Positions 1-7,581 of a DNA stretch of 64,000 nucleotides are shown here, in pieces. Source of the DNA: Sulfitobacter delicatus (GTDB lineage Bacteria > Pseudomonadota > Alphaproteobacteria > Rhodobacterales > Rhodobacteraceae). The notes beneath the pieces are model-generated. The model did not search any database and was not told the origin of the DNA. It saw only the letters and a list, made by a program, of their open reading frames with translations. The position numbers and the translations under genes were made by a program. The DNA is taken from the NCBI RefSeq assembly GCF_900102535.1, contig NZ_FNBP01000008.1, positions 62,001 to 126,000 of the forward strand, in the 5' to 3' direction. The number at the start of each line of letters is the position of its first letter. Position 1 is the stretch's first letter.

Positions 1-641
1 GGGGCGAATTGCTGTCCGACATCACGCTGAAACTTGCCCCCGGATCATTTCACTTTCTCACTGGCCCCTCGGGCGCGGGTAAGACCACGCTGATGAAGCT
101 CTGCTATGGCGCGCTGCTGCCCACGGCGGGGCATTTGCGGCTTTTTGGGTCGGATGTGCGCGGCATGGACCGCGACGACATTGCTATGGTGCGGCGGCGC
201 GTGGGTGTGGTGCATCAGGACGTGAAATTCCTCGACCATCTGCCGCTGACCGAGAATGTCGCCCTGCCGCTCAGTGTCGCGGGCCGCCATGCCGAGGCGG
301 GCGGGACCGATCTGGAAGAGCTGATGTCCTGGGTCGGGCTGACCCACCGCGCCGAGGCGCTGCCGCCGGAACTGTCGGGCGGGGAGCGGCAGCGGGCTGC
401 CTTGGCGCGGGCCGTGATCATGTCGCCCGATGTGATCTTGGCGGATGAGCCGACGGGCAATATCGATTGGGACATGTCCCAGCGGTTGCTGCATCTGCTG
501 GTGGAGTTGAACCGCATGGGCAAGACCGTCTTGATCGCAACCCATGATCTAGGCCTGATCCGCGCCACCAAGGCGCATGTGCAGGCGCGGGTGTTGCGCA
601 TCGCCAACCGGCGCATTCAATTGGCGGGGGCGGACTTGTGA
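1..641 (+). CDS. ftsE: Cell division ATP-binding protein FtsE (5' partial)
   Basis: This is the ATPase of the FtsEX complex, an ABC-type machine at the division septum that couples ATP hydrolysis to activation of cell-wall hydrolases. The frame is open from the first bases of the window, so the N-terminus is cut off; an in-frame TTG at 9 is probably not the true start because the reading continues upstream. Visible motifs are Walker A (GPSGAGKT), the ABC signature (LSGGERQR), Walker B (ILADEPTG) and the switch His (ATHD). Its TGA is embedded in the GTG start of ftsX (GTGA overlap), so the two are translationally coupled. Confidence 0.93.
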   Translation, partial: GELLSDITLKLAPGSFHFLTGPSGAGKTTLMKLCYGALLPTAGHLRLFGSDVRGMDRDDIAMVRRRVGVVHQDVKFLDHLPLTENVALPLSVAGRHAEAGGTDLEELMSWVGLTHRAEALPPELSGGERQRAALARAVIMSPDVILADEPTGNIDWDMSQRLLHLLVELNRMGKTVLIATHDLGLIRATKAHVQARVLRIANRRIQLAGADL

Positions 642-1546
642 AGCGGTTCGATTTGGGCGCTCTGCGCGCGGTTTTCAAAGGCGACAGACATTCGGACCGT
701 GTGGTGCCGCCCTCTGGATTTACCGCGCAGCTGACCATCTTTGCCGCGGGCGCCATGGCCTTTCTGGCGGTCTTTGCACTGGCGCTGTCGTTGGCCTCGG
801 GCCGGTTGGCCAAGGTCTGGGGGCAGGAGTTGGCGCAGTCCGCCACGGTGCGCATCGTCGCGCCCTTGGACCAGCGCGCTGCGCAGACCGAAGCGGCGTT
901 GAAGGTCTTGGAGACGACCAAGGGCGTCGCCTCGGCCCGGGCGCTGACGGACGCTGAGCAAGAGGCGCTTTTGGCGCCGTGGTTCGGCCCGGACCTGGCG
1001 ATTGACAGCTTGCCTGTGCCGCGCCTGATCGAGGTGGTCGAAGAGGGCGAGGGGCTGGACCCGGTGGGGCTGCGGCTGCGCTTGTCGGCAGAGGTGCCGG
1101 GCGCCGTGCTGGACGACCACAGCCGCTGGCGCGCGCCGCTAGTCGCCGCTGCGAGCCGGTTGCGGTTGCTCGGCTGGCTTTCGACACTGCTGATCGCCAC
1201 CGCCGTTGGCGCGATGGTGACACTGGCGGCGCAAGCGGCCCTTGCGGCCAACGCGCAGGTGATCGCGGTGCTGCGGCTGGTCGGCGCGACGGATGACTAT
1301 ATCGGGCGCGCGTTCATTCGCCGCTTTACCCTGCGGGCCTTGCTGGGCTCTGCTGTCGGGACGGCTCTGGGCATGATCGCGGTCGTATTGTTGCCCGACG
1401 CGGGGGAAGCTGGTGGCTTTCTGACCGGGTTGGGCTTTGCGGGTGTGGACTGGCTGGTGCCGCTGCTGGTGCCACTGCTCATTGGTCTTGTGGCCTTTGC
1501 CGCCACCGGCGCTGCTGCGCGGCGCACTCTGAGGGAATTGACATGA
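638..1546 (+). CDS. ftsX: Cell division protein FtsX (permease-like)
   Basis: Integral-membrane partner of FtsE. The 302-residue protein has a hydrophobic segment near residues 28-50, a large extracytoplasmic domain, then three more hydrophobic segments (about 180-200, 220-245 and 270-290), which is the four-helix FtsX topology. The start is GTG, overlapping the ftsE stop by 4 nt. The last helices carry the VLRLVGAT-type motif seen in FtsX/MacB-type permeases. Its stop overlaps the ATG of the following acyltransferase. Assignment rests on topology, motif and position after ftsE. Confidence 0.9.
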   Translation: MKRFDLGALRAVFKGDRHSDRVVPPSGFTAQLTIFAAGAMAFLAVFALALSLASGRLAKVWGQELAQSATVRIVAPLDQRAAQTEAALKVLETTKGVASARALTDAEQEALLAPWFGPDLAIDSLPVPRLIEVVEEGEGLDPVGLRLRLSAEVPGAVLDDHSRWRAPLVAAASRLRLLGWLSTLLIATAVGAMVTLAAQAALAANAQVIAVLRLVGATDDYIGRAFIRRFTLRALLGSAVGTALGMIAVVLLPDAGEAGGFLTGLGFAGVDWLVPLLVPLLIGLVAFAATGAAARRTLRELT

Positions 1547-2280
1547 AGCTGCTGCAATGGATCCGGTCGATTATCTATATCGTGCAGGTGACTGTCGCCA
1601 TGCCGCTGATCGGGCTGGCCTTTGCGCCTTGGGCGATGTTCTCCAAACAGGGGGCGTATCGCGCCTGCAAGACCTATGCCGCCTGGGCGATGTGGTCTGC
1701 CCGCTGGGTGATCGGTCTGCGCTGCGAAGTGCGCGGGGAGGTGCCGCAGGGCGAGGTTCTGGTGGCGGCGAAGCACCAGTCGTTTCTGGATATTCTGATG
1801 ATCTTCCATGCGCTACCGCGTGCGAAATTCATCATGAAGCGCGAGGTGCTGTGGACCCCGGTGATCGGGCAATACGCCAAGCGGATGGGCATGATTGCCG
1901 TAGATCGCGGCAAACGCGGGCAGGCGATCACTAAGATGATGGCGGATGTCCAATCTGGCCAGAGGGAGCCGGGGCAGCTTGTGATCTATTCGCAAGGCAC
2001 CCGCGTCGCTCCGGGGCTGAGCGCGCCTTATAAAGTCGGCACGGCGGTGCTCTATGACCAGTTGGGGCAGGTCTGTGTGCCGGTGGCGACCAACGCAGGC
2101 CACTTCTGGCCGCGCCGAGGGCTGTACCGCAGGCCGGGGCTGGCCGTGGTGGAGTTTCTGGAGCCGATTGAGCCGGGGCTGGATAAAAAGGCTTTTATGG
2201 CGCGGTTGGAGGAAGAGGTGGAAAGCCGTTCCAACGAGCTGCTGCACGAGGCCGGCTGGCGGCCCTCCTTGGAGCGATAA
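1543..2280 (+). CDS. PlsC-family 1-acyl-sn-glycerol-3-phosphate acyltransferase
   Basis: A 245-residue membrane acyltransferase expected to acylate lysophosphatidic acid during phospholipid synthesis. It has an N-terminal hydrophobic anchor, the catalytic HX4D motif as KHQSFLDI (around residue 78), and a second-block motif YSQGTR in place of the commoner FPEGTR. The Glu to Gln change is worth noting but I believe it occurs in alphaproteobacterial homologues. The start ATG overlaps the ftsX stop (ATGA), so it is the third gene of an ftsE-ftsX-plsC-like unit. Substrate specificity cannot be read from the sequence. Confidence 0.85.
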   Translation: MKLLQWIRSIIYIVQVTVAMPLIGLAFAPWAMFSKQGAYRACKTYAAWAMWSARWVIGLRCEVRGEVPQGEVLVAAKHQSFLDILMIFHALPRAKFIMKREVLWTPVIGQYAKRMGMIAVDRGKRGQAITKMMADVQSGQREPGQLVIYSQGTRVAPGLSAPYKVGTAVLYDQLGQVCVPVATNAGHFWPRRGLYRRPGLAVVEFLEPIEPGLDKKAFMARLEEEVESRSNELLHEAGWRPSLER

Positions 2281-2296
2281 CCTCGCATTCTGTTCC

Positions 2297-2376
2297 GCCC
2301 GGCCGCACGCCGGGCAGCGCCGACCCGCCCCCCTGGGGCGGCGCTTTCAGCACCACCCCGCGGGCCGGCGCTGCCC
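2297..2376 (+). terminator. Structured terminator region after the ftsEX-acyltransferase unit
   Basis: Directly after the acyltransferase stop are a GCCCGGC/GCCGGGC hairpin (2297-2315) and an 11-bp arm GGGCAGCGCCG (2312-2322) that can pair with CGGCGCTGCCC (2366-2376), enclosing a GCCCC/GGGGC hairpin. The outer stem is followed by TTTGCGCTTT. The overlapping arms are mutually exclusive structures. Termination is inferred from position and pairing. Confidence 0.5.
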
Positions 2377-2630
2377 TTTGCGCTTTATCGTGAACGCCGA
2401 ATAGACCGCTGAAGCTGAAGCTCCGCGATTGCAGTTAGACGTATCTGGGAAGCCGTTAATGTGGCGGCGCCGCCGTGGTGAGGTGGAAAAGACAGGCGTC
2501 ACCCTGCATGTCTCTACGTATCGACATGACCCCGAAGGGCCTCATCTTCCGTATCTGTCGCGACGGGAAGGGTTTTAGGGCAGGGGTATGAACACCCGCT
2601 GACCCCTGCGCGCGCAACAGGCGCAACGCA
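2377..2630. other. Intergenic region with no supported gene
   Basis: The 382-bp gap between the acyltransferase and lpdA holds hairpins at both ends and about 250 bp between them. Short open frames exist on both strands here, but none has a convincing ribosome binding site or a recognisable protein. I see no tRNA-like or known riboswitch core. It may be plain 3' region of two converging units, or hold an unrecognised small RNA. Confidence 0.4.
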
Positions 2631-2633
2631 AAG

Positions 2634-2656
2634 GGGCGGACCCTTGGCCCGCCCCG
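2634..2656 (-). terminator. Terminator hairpin downstream of lpdA
   Basis: GGGGCGG and CCGCCCC arms form a stem just past the lpdA stop when read on the minus strand, followed by CTTTGCG. The T tract is short, so efficiency is uncertain. Confidence 0.55.
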
Positions 2657-2662
2657 CATGGC

Positions 2663-4051
2663 TTACATATGGATCGCACCGTCACCGCAGGCCAGCGCGG
2701 CCTCGCGCACCGCTTCGGAATAGGTCGGGTGCGCGTGGCAGGTCATGGCGAGATCCTGCGCCGAGGCGCCGAATTCCATCGCTACACAGACCTCATGGAT
2801 CAGATCGCCCGCGCCGGGGCCGATGATGTGGCAGCCCAAGATGCGGTCGGTTTCCTTGTCAGCGATTAGCTTGACGAAACCGTCGCCAGCAAAGACCGCC
2901 TTGGCCCGCGCGTTGCCCATGAAGGAGAACTTGCCGACCTTGTATTCGCGGCCCGCTTCCTTGAGCGTCGCCTCGGTCTCGCCCACGCTGGCGACCTCGG
3001 GGTGGGTATAGATCACGCCAGGAATGACGCCGTAGTTCACATGGCCATGCTTGCCCGCGATCACCTCGGCGGCGGCCATGCCTTCGTCTTCGGCCTTGTG
3101 CGCCAGCATCGGGCCTTCGATCACGTCGCCGATGGCATAGACACCTTTGACGGAGGTCTCCCAATGCTCGTTCACGGCGATCTGGCCGCGCTCGGTCAGT
3201 TTCACGCCGAGATCATCAAGCCCCAGACCCTTCACCACCGGGCGGCGGCCGGTGGAGACCAGCACCACATCCGCGTCAAGCTCATGCTCGCTGTCGTCCT
3301 TACGCAGCTTGTAGGAGACGTTGGCTTTCTGGTTTTTCACCTCGGTCTTTTGCACCGCGGCGCCCATGATGAAGTTGAAACCCTGTTTTTTCAGCATCCG
3401 CTGGAAGGTCTTTTGCACCTCTGGGTCCATGCCCGGCGTGATCGCGTCGAGGTATTCGACCACGGTGATTTCGGTGCCAAGACGCGCATAGACGCTGCCC
3501 AGTTCCAGCCCGATCACGCCCGCGCCGATCACGACCATCTTCTTCGGGATCTTGTTCAACTCCAGCGCGCCGGTGGAGGTCACGACAACCTTTTCGTCGA
3601 CCTCAACACCCGGCAGGCCCGCAGGTTCGGAGCCCGACGCGATGATGATGTTCTTGGCCTCATGGACCTCATCGCCGACCTTGACCTTGCCCGCCTCGGG
3701 CACCGAGCCCCAGCCCTTGAGCCAATCGATCTTGTTCTTTTTGAACAGAAATTCGATGCCCTTGGTGTTGGTCTCGATGGTCTTGTCCTTGTAGGTCAGC
3801 ATCTGTTTCCAGTCGACCGAGGGGCTTTTGCCCTTCAGACCCATCTCGCCAAAGTTATGCTCGGCCTCATGCAGCATATGGGTGGCGTGCAGCAGCGCCT
3901 TGGAGGGGATGCAGCCGACGTTGAGGCAGGTGCCGCCCAGCGTCTCGCGGCCCTCCACACAGGCGGTTTTCAGGCCCAGTTGTGCGCAACGGATGGCGGC
4001 GACATAGCCGCCGGGGCCAGAGCCGATCACGATGACATCATAGCTCGACAT
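2663..4051 (-). CDS. lpdA: Dihydrolipoyl dehydrogenase (E3)
   Basis: FAD flavoenzyme that reoxidises the lipoyl groups of 2-oxo acid dehydrogenase complexes using NAD+. The 462 residues match the family. The N-terminal FAD motif [10 protein letters not shown], the redox disulfide [10 protein letters not shown], the NAD motif [10 protein letters not shown] and the C-terminal His-Glu segment HAHPTYSEA are all present. It is the last gene of the minus-strand block that includes sucA and sucB, but is separated from them by an AT-rich orphan gene and a MAPEG cassette. This E3 most likely serves the 2-oxoglutarate complex. Confidence 0.95.
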   Translation of the reverse strand: MSSYDVIVIGSGPGGYVAAIRCAQLGLKTACVEGRETLGGTCLNVGCIPSKALLHATHMLHEAEHNFGEMGLKGKSPSVDWKQMLTYKDKTIETNTKGIEFLFKKNKIDWLKGWGSVPEAGKVKVGDEVHEAKNIIIASGSEPAGLPGVEVDEKVVVTSTGALELNKIPKKMVVIGAGVIGLELGSVYARLGTEITVVEYLDAITPGMDPEVQKTFQRMLKKQGFNFIMGAAVQKTEVKNQKANVSYKLRKDDSEHELDADVVLVSTGRRPVVKGLGLDDLGVKLTERGQIAVNEHWETSVKGVYAIGDVIEGPMLAHKAEDEGMAAAEVIAGKHGHVNYGVIPGVIYTHPEVASVGETEATLKEAGREYKVGKFSFMGNARAKAVFAGDGFVKLIADKETDRILGCHIIGPGAGDLIHEVCVAMEFGASAQDLAMTCHAHPTYSEAVREAALACGDGAIHM

Positions 4052-4150
4052 GGGGGGTCTCCTTAGCAGTCTGGTGTTGCAGGCAAGGTAGGGGGCGCGG
4101 GTTTGAGGTGCAAGCGCCGCTGCCTGCGGGTGTGGGTGAAAGAGGTCGGG

Positions 4151-4546
4151 TTAAACGAGGGCCGCCAGCAGCATCAGCATGGTCGCGACAAAGCCGATGA
4201 TCCAGATGATCGAGCGATGCGGGCGCAGGCCCATGGCATAGGCGGGGACATAGAGGATGCGGGCGATCAGATAGACCCAAGCGCAGGCGGCGGTGAGGGC
4301 GGTGTTCTGGCCCGACATCTGGATCACGCCAACGGCGATGCCAAAGAGGATCAGCCCCTCGAAATGATTGTCCATCGCCCGGCCCAGACGGGCGGTGCGG
4401 TCCGACAGCGCACGGCTGGGCTCACGGTCCCGCGCCGACATGGTATAGCCGGGGCCAATCTCGCGGTTGGCGGGGACGGCGTAGAGCACGAATTGAAGCC
4501 CCTGCAACAGTGCTGCAAGGGTCAGGACGGTCAACTCGATGCTCAT
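4151..4546 (-). CDS. MAPEG-family membrane protein (first copy)
   Basis: A 131-residue four-helix membrane protein of the MAPEG type (membrane-associated proteins in eicosanoid and glutathione metabolism). The pattern R-x-DR...RAxDNHFEGLILF between helices 1 and 2 is characteristic. Its start overlaps the preceding small gene by 4 nt (ATGA). It is clearly paralogous to the MAPEG gene at 4819-5202 (shared SRD, ARL-RALDN and ARI-YV motifs in the same order). Bacterial members are mostly of unknown substrate; a glutathione-linked role is family-based inference only. Confidence 0.8.
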   Translation of the reverse strand: MSIELTVLTLAALLQGLQFVLYAVPANREIGPGYTMSARDREPSRALSDRTARLGRAMDNHFEGLILFGIAVGVIQMSGQNTALTAACAWVYLIARILYVPAYAMGLRPHRSIIWIIGFVATMLMLLAALV

Positions 4547-4806
4547 GCGTTTTTCACGAAATAGGCGGTGGAGCTGGTCACGGTGCCCTTGTCGTCACTG
4601 CTGAGCGCATTGGACCGGGTCAGCCAGTCGTCGGCCCTTTTGCGGTCATTCACGTCGAGCAGGACGGACGCCTTGGTGCTGCTGTCGGCGTGCTGCCAGA
4701 TTTGCAGCACCGAGAGGCCTGCATCGCGGCGCGCTTCGGCGTCGTCGTCAAAGGCCTGTTTCCAGATTGCAAAATCGGTGACGTCGAAGTGGCAGATCAT
4801 CTGCAT
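4543..4806 (-). CDS. Small conserved protein of unknown function between two MAPEG genes
   Basis: An 87-residue soluble protein with no signal peptide. The start MICHFDVTDFAIWKQAFDDD followed by a mixed alpha/beta pattern resembles small dimeric alpha-beta-barrel proteins (antibiotic-biosynthesis monooxygenase-like), but no diagnostic residue fixes the family. It lies 12 bp after the second MAPEG gene and overlaps the first by 4 nt, so the three are probably translated from one transcript. Function unassigned. Confidence 0.65.
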   Translation of the reverse strand: MQMICHFDVTDFAIWKQAFDDDAEARRDAGLSVLQIWQHADSSTKASVLLDVNDRKRADDWLTRSNALSSDDKGTVTSSTAYFVKNA

Positions 4807-4818
4807 GTGGAGGCCCTT

Positions 4819-5202
4819 TCAGAGCGCGTGGAAATAGAGAACGGCGGTGGCGGCATAGCCCGCGAGCCAGGCCAGCGTGCGGATCGTCGGCACGCCGAGC
4901 GCATAGACGATGACGTAGATGATCCGCGCCAGTAGGAAGACTTGGGCGGCCAAGAGCGTGGCGCTGTTGTTGCGGCCCATGATCTCGATCAGCAGCACGG
5001 CAGGGGCGAAAAGCGCCAGTGCCACCACGGAGTTATCCAGCGCGCGACTCAGACGGGCGGTCATGCCGGTGGTGGTGCGCGTCTCGTCGCGGGAGGACAT
5101 CAGGTAGCCCATCGAGAGTTGCCGGGTGGCACCCAGCACCTGCAGGAGGATCGTCAGCATGACCAAGAGGCCATAGGCGGCGAGGAGGGTTGTTTCGGTC
5201 AT
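4819..5202 (-). CDS. MAPEG-family membrane protein (second copy)
   Basis: A 127-residue four-helix MAPEG paralogue of the gene at 4151-4546. I place the start at the ATG at 5202 (MTETTLL), which has AGGACA upstream; the frame is open further upstream but that stretch overlaps the end of the orphan gene. The conserved loop reads SRDETRTTTGMTARLSRALDN. The duplicated MAPEG pair around a small unknown protein looks like a functional cassette. Confidence 0.8.
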   Translation of the reverse strand: MTETTLLAAYGLLVMLTILLQVLGATRQLSMGYLMSSRDETRTTTGMTARLSRALDNSVVALALFAPAVLLIEIMGRNNSATLLAAQVFLLARIIYVIVYALGVPTIRTLAWLAGYAATAVLYFHAL

Positions 5203-5218
5203 GGTCTGTGTCCTACTA

Positions 5219-5920
5219 CTATTGAGCACTGCTTATTTGAGGAGGAGGCAGCCGAAGCACAGGCTTATCGACATTAAGCTGTTTTCGTTGCTCCTCAGAG
5301 GCAGATTCGTAGCCAATAAGCGCAGTTATCTTTCCGACTGTATTTAGCGCCTCGGGAGCTGCTGCAAGTACTCCAGTTGTTCCAACGATCGCCGCTCCAA
5401 TAAACGTCAAAGTCTTCAAAATGTTGGCCAGGTTGGCGCTATCATTTAAGATAAGACTATCGAACTCATTGAGGTTACGGAACAGCAATTCCTTTTGCCG
5501 GCTGGGAAGAATTAGGCGCCCAACTTCAACCCGTAGCTCGGCCGAAAGGGCAAGTGCGTTCTGCCTTCCTTCTTCCGAAAGCCCTTTATCGGTAAGTAGG
5601 CGCACATGTTTATCGCGAATGTTATCGGCGAGTTCTTTTGCTCTCAGTTTGCCCGCATACCTTACCAAATCGTGCAACTGCGCATCATAGCCAGCGTATT
5701 CTTCGGGTTTTTCGACTGATATTCCGAAACTGTCTGCAAGCTGAAGTAAAAAATCTATGAGCTCAGTTCTAAGCTTATTGTCACTCTCGATAGATGTTTG
5801 GTTCGTAATTCTTTTCTCAAGCTCTTGAGAGCCAATTGACACGGCATGTCGCCAAATTTCCTGTGGATTTCCAGACATGCCTGATAGCTTTTCGGAGACT
5901 AGTTCTATTAAGGCCGTCAT
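5219..5920 (-). CDS. AT-rich orphan protein with a C-terminal hydrophobic segment
   Basis: I do not recognise this 233-residue protein. It is largely charged and helical (many Glu/Lys/Leu, likely coiled coil over about residues 20-165) with one hydrophobic stretch near residues 170-195 (ILKTLTFIGAAIVGTTGVLA) and a Pro-rich tail. The start chosen is the ATG at 5920, with GGAG seven bases upstream; an ATG at 5926 is too close to that site, and a longer frame to 5995 would run through the sucB terminator. Base composition is visibly more AT-rich than all neighbours, with many AAA, TTT and ATA codons, suggesting recent acquisition. A membrane-tethered effector or immunity-type protein is possible but not supported by any motif. 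Confidence 0.7.
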   Translation of the reverse strand: MTALIELVSEKLSGMSGNPQEIWRHAVSIGSQELEKRITNQTSIESDNKLRTELIDFLLQLADSFGISVEKPEEYAGYDAQLHDLVRYAGKLRAKELADNIRDKHVRLLTDKGLSEEGRQNALALSAELRVEVGRLILPSRQKELLFRNLNEFDSLILNDSANLANILKTLTFIGAAIVGTTGVLAAAPEALNTVGKITALIGYESASEEQRKQLNVDKPVLRLPPPQISSAQ

Positions 5921-5963
5921 ATACATGCTCCGGGTCGCCAAATTTATTTCGATAAATAGAATA

Positions 5964-5985
5964 GGGCGGGGGTCGCCCCCCGCCC
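5964..5985 (-). terminator. Terminator hairpin after sucB
   Basis: GGGCGGGG and CCCCGCCC arms form a strong stem immediately after the sucB stop on the minus strand, followed by TATTCTATTTAT. It separates sucA-sucB from the AT-rich orphan gene and argues against the upstream start of that gene. Confidence 0.7.
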
Positions 5986-5991
5986 AGTCTA

Positions 5992-7578
5992 TCACAGATC
6001 CATCAACAGACGGCGCGGATCTTCGAGCATCTCTTTGACGCGGACGAGGAAGGTGACAGCGCCCTTGCCGTCAATGATCCGGTGGTCGTAGCTGAGCGAG
6101 ATATACATCATCGGACGGATCACGACCTCGCCGTTGATCGCCATCGGGCGGTCCTGAATTTTCGCCATGCCGAGGATGCCGGACTGTGGCGGGTTCAGGA
6201 TCGGCGCGGTCATCAGCGAGCCGTAGACGCCGCCGTTGGAGATGGTAAAGGTGCCGCCGGTCATGTCGGCCATTGTCAGCTTGCCGTCACGGGCCTTTTT
6301 GCCCATGGCGTTCACGGCCTTTTCGATCTCGGCGAAGGACATCGCGTCGGCGTCTTTGATCACCGGCACCACAAGGCCCGTGGGCGTGCCTGCGGCGACG
6401 CCCATGTGGACGTAGTTCTTGTAGATGATGTCGGTGCCGTCGATCTCGGCGTTGACCTCTGGGATTTCCTTGAGCGCGTGGCAGCAGGCTTTGGTGAAGA
6501 AGGACATGAAGCCCATCCGGACGCCGTGTTTCTTCTCGAAGTCGGCTTTGTAGGTGTTCCGCAGCGCCATGACCTCGGTCATGTCGACCTCGTTAAAGGT
6601 GGTCAGGATCGCGGCAGTGTTCTGGGCTTCTTTCAAGCGGCGCGCCATGGTCTGCTTGAGGCGGGTCATCTTGACCCGCTCTTCGCGCGACGCGTCATCG
6701 GGGGCGGAGGCGGCGCGGGGGGCTGCGGGTTTGGCTTGGGCTTTGGGAGCCGAGGTGCCAGCGGCGATGGTCTTGGCCACGTCTTCTTTCATCACCCGAC
6801 CGTCACGGCCCGAGCCTGTGACCTGATCGCGGCTGATGCCGGCTTCGGCCATGGCTTTCTTGGCCGACGGCGCGTCTTCGACGTCTTTGCCGGAAGTGTC
6901 GGCGGATTTGGTTTCAGGGGCAGCACCTGCCCCGGATTTGGCGTCTTCGCCTTTGGAAGCAGCGCCTGCGCCGGAGGTCAGCACGGCCAGCGTGGCGGAG
7001 GCTTCGACGGTGGTGCCTTCGTCGGCGAGGATTTCGGTCAACACGCCGGCGGCGGGCGAGGGGACTTCGACGCTGACTTTGTCGGTTTCCAATTCGCAGA
7101 GCATCTCGTCCTGCTCGACCTTGTCGCCGACCTTTTTGAACCATGTGCTGACGGTCGCTTCGGTCACCGACTCGCCCAGTGTTGGCACCTGTACGTCGAT
7201 GCTGTCGCCTTCGCGGGCGGCGACATCGGCGGAACCGGCGTCGATCGCCTTGGGCGCATCGCCGTCGCGGTCGGACTGGGACACGGCCTCATCGTCCTTG
7301 GCGGCTTCCTTGGCTTTTGGCGCGGCGTCGGAGCCAGAGTCGCCTTCGCTGACATTGGCCAGCAGAGCGTCGACGCCCACGGTGTCGCCCTCTTGCGCCA
7401 CGATCTCGCTCAGGGTGCCGGCGACGGGCGAGGGCACTTCGACGGTGACCTTGTCGGTTTCCAGCTCGCAGAGCATTTCATCCACCGCGACGGTATCGCC
7501 GGGCTTTTTGAACCATGTGGCAACGGTGGCTTCGGTGACGGATTCGCCCAGCGTTGGGACGCGTACTTCGCTTGTCAT
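5992..7578 (-). CDS. sucB: Dihydrolipoyllysine succinyltransferase, E2 of 2-oxoglutarate dehydrogenase, two lipoyl domains
   Basis: Core acyltransferase of the 2-oxoglutarate dehydrogenase complex; it transfers the succinyl group to CoA. The 528 residues contain two lipoyl domains (about 1-78 with lipoyl Lys43 and 125-202 with Lys167, both in ETDKV), Ala/Asp/Lys-rich linkers, an E3-binding domain (about 236-270) and the catalytic domain with the YDHRIIDG active-site motif near the C-terminus. Most succinyltransferases have a single lipoyl domain and about 400 residues; the duplicated domain explains the extra length. It starts 3 bp after sucA and ends at a strong terminator. Confidence 0.95.
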   Translation of the reverse strand: MTSEVRVPTLGESVTEATVATWFKKPGDTVAVDEMLCELETDKVTVEVPSPVAGTLSEIVAQEGDTVGVDALLANVSEGDSGSDAAPKAKEAAKDDEAVSQSDRDGDAPKAIDAGSADVAAREGDSIDVQVPTLGESVTEATVSTWFKKVGDKVEQDEMLCELETDKVSVEVPSPAAGVLTEILADEGTTVEASATLAVLTSGAGAASKGEDAKSGAGAAPETKSADTSGKDVEDAPSAKKAMAEAGISRDQVTGSGRDGRVMKEDVAKTIAAGTSAPKAQAKPAAPRAASAPDDASREERVKMTRLKQTMARRLKEAQNTAAILTTFNEVDMTEVMALRNTYKADFEKKHGVRMGFMSFFTKACCHALKEIPEVNAEIDGTDIIYKNYVHMGVAAGTPTGLVVPVIKDADAMSFAEIEKAVNAMGKKARDGKLTMADMTGGTFTISNGGVYGSLMTAPILNPPQSGILGMAKIQDRPMAINGEVVIRPMMYISLSYDHRIIDGKGAVTFLVRVKEMLEDPRRLLMDL

Positions 7579-7581
7579 GGT

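Noticed and set aside
2456-2659. A possible 67-residue gene on the minus strand in the gap between the acyltransferase and lpdA
   Set aside because: No ribosome binding site, it runs through the lpdA terminator hairpin, and no protein family is recognised.
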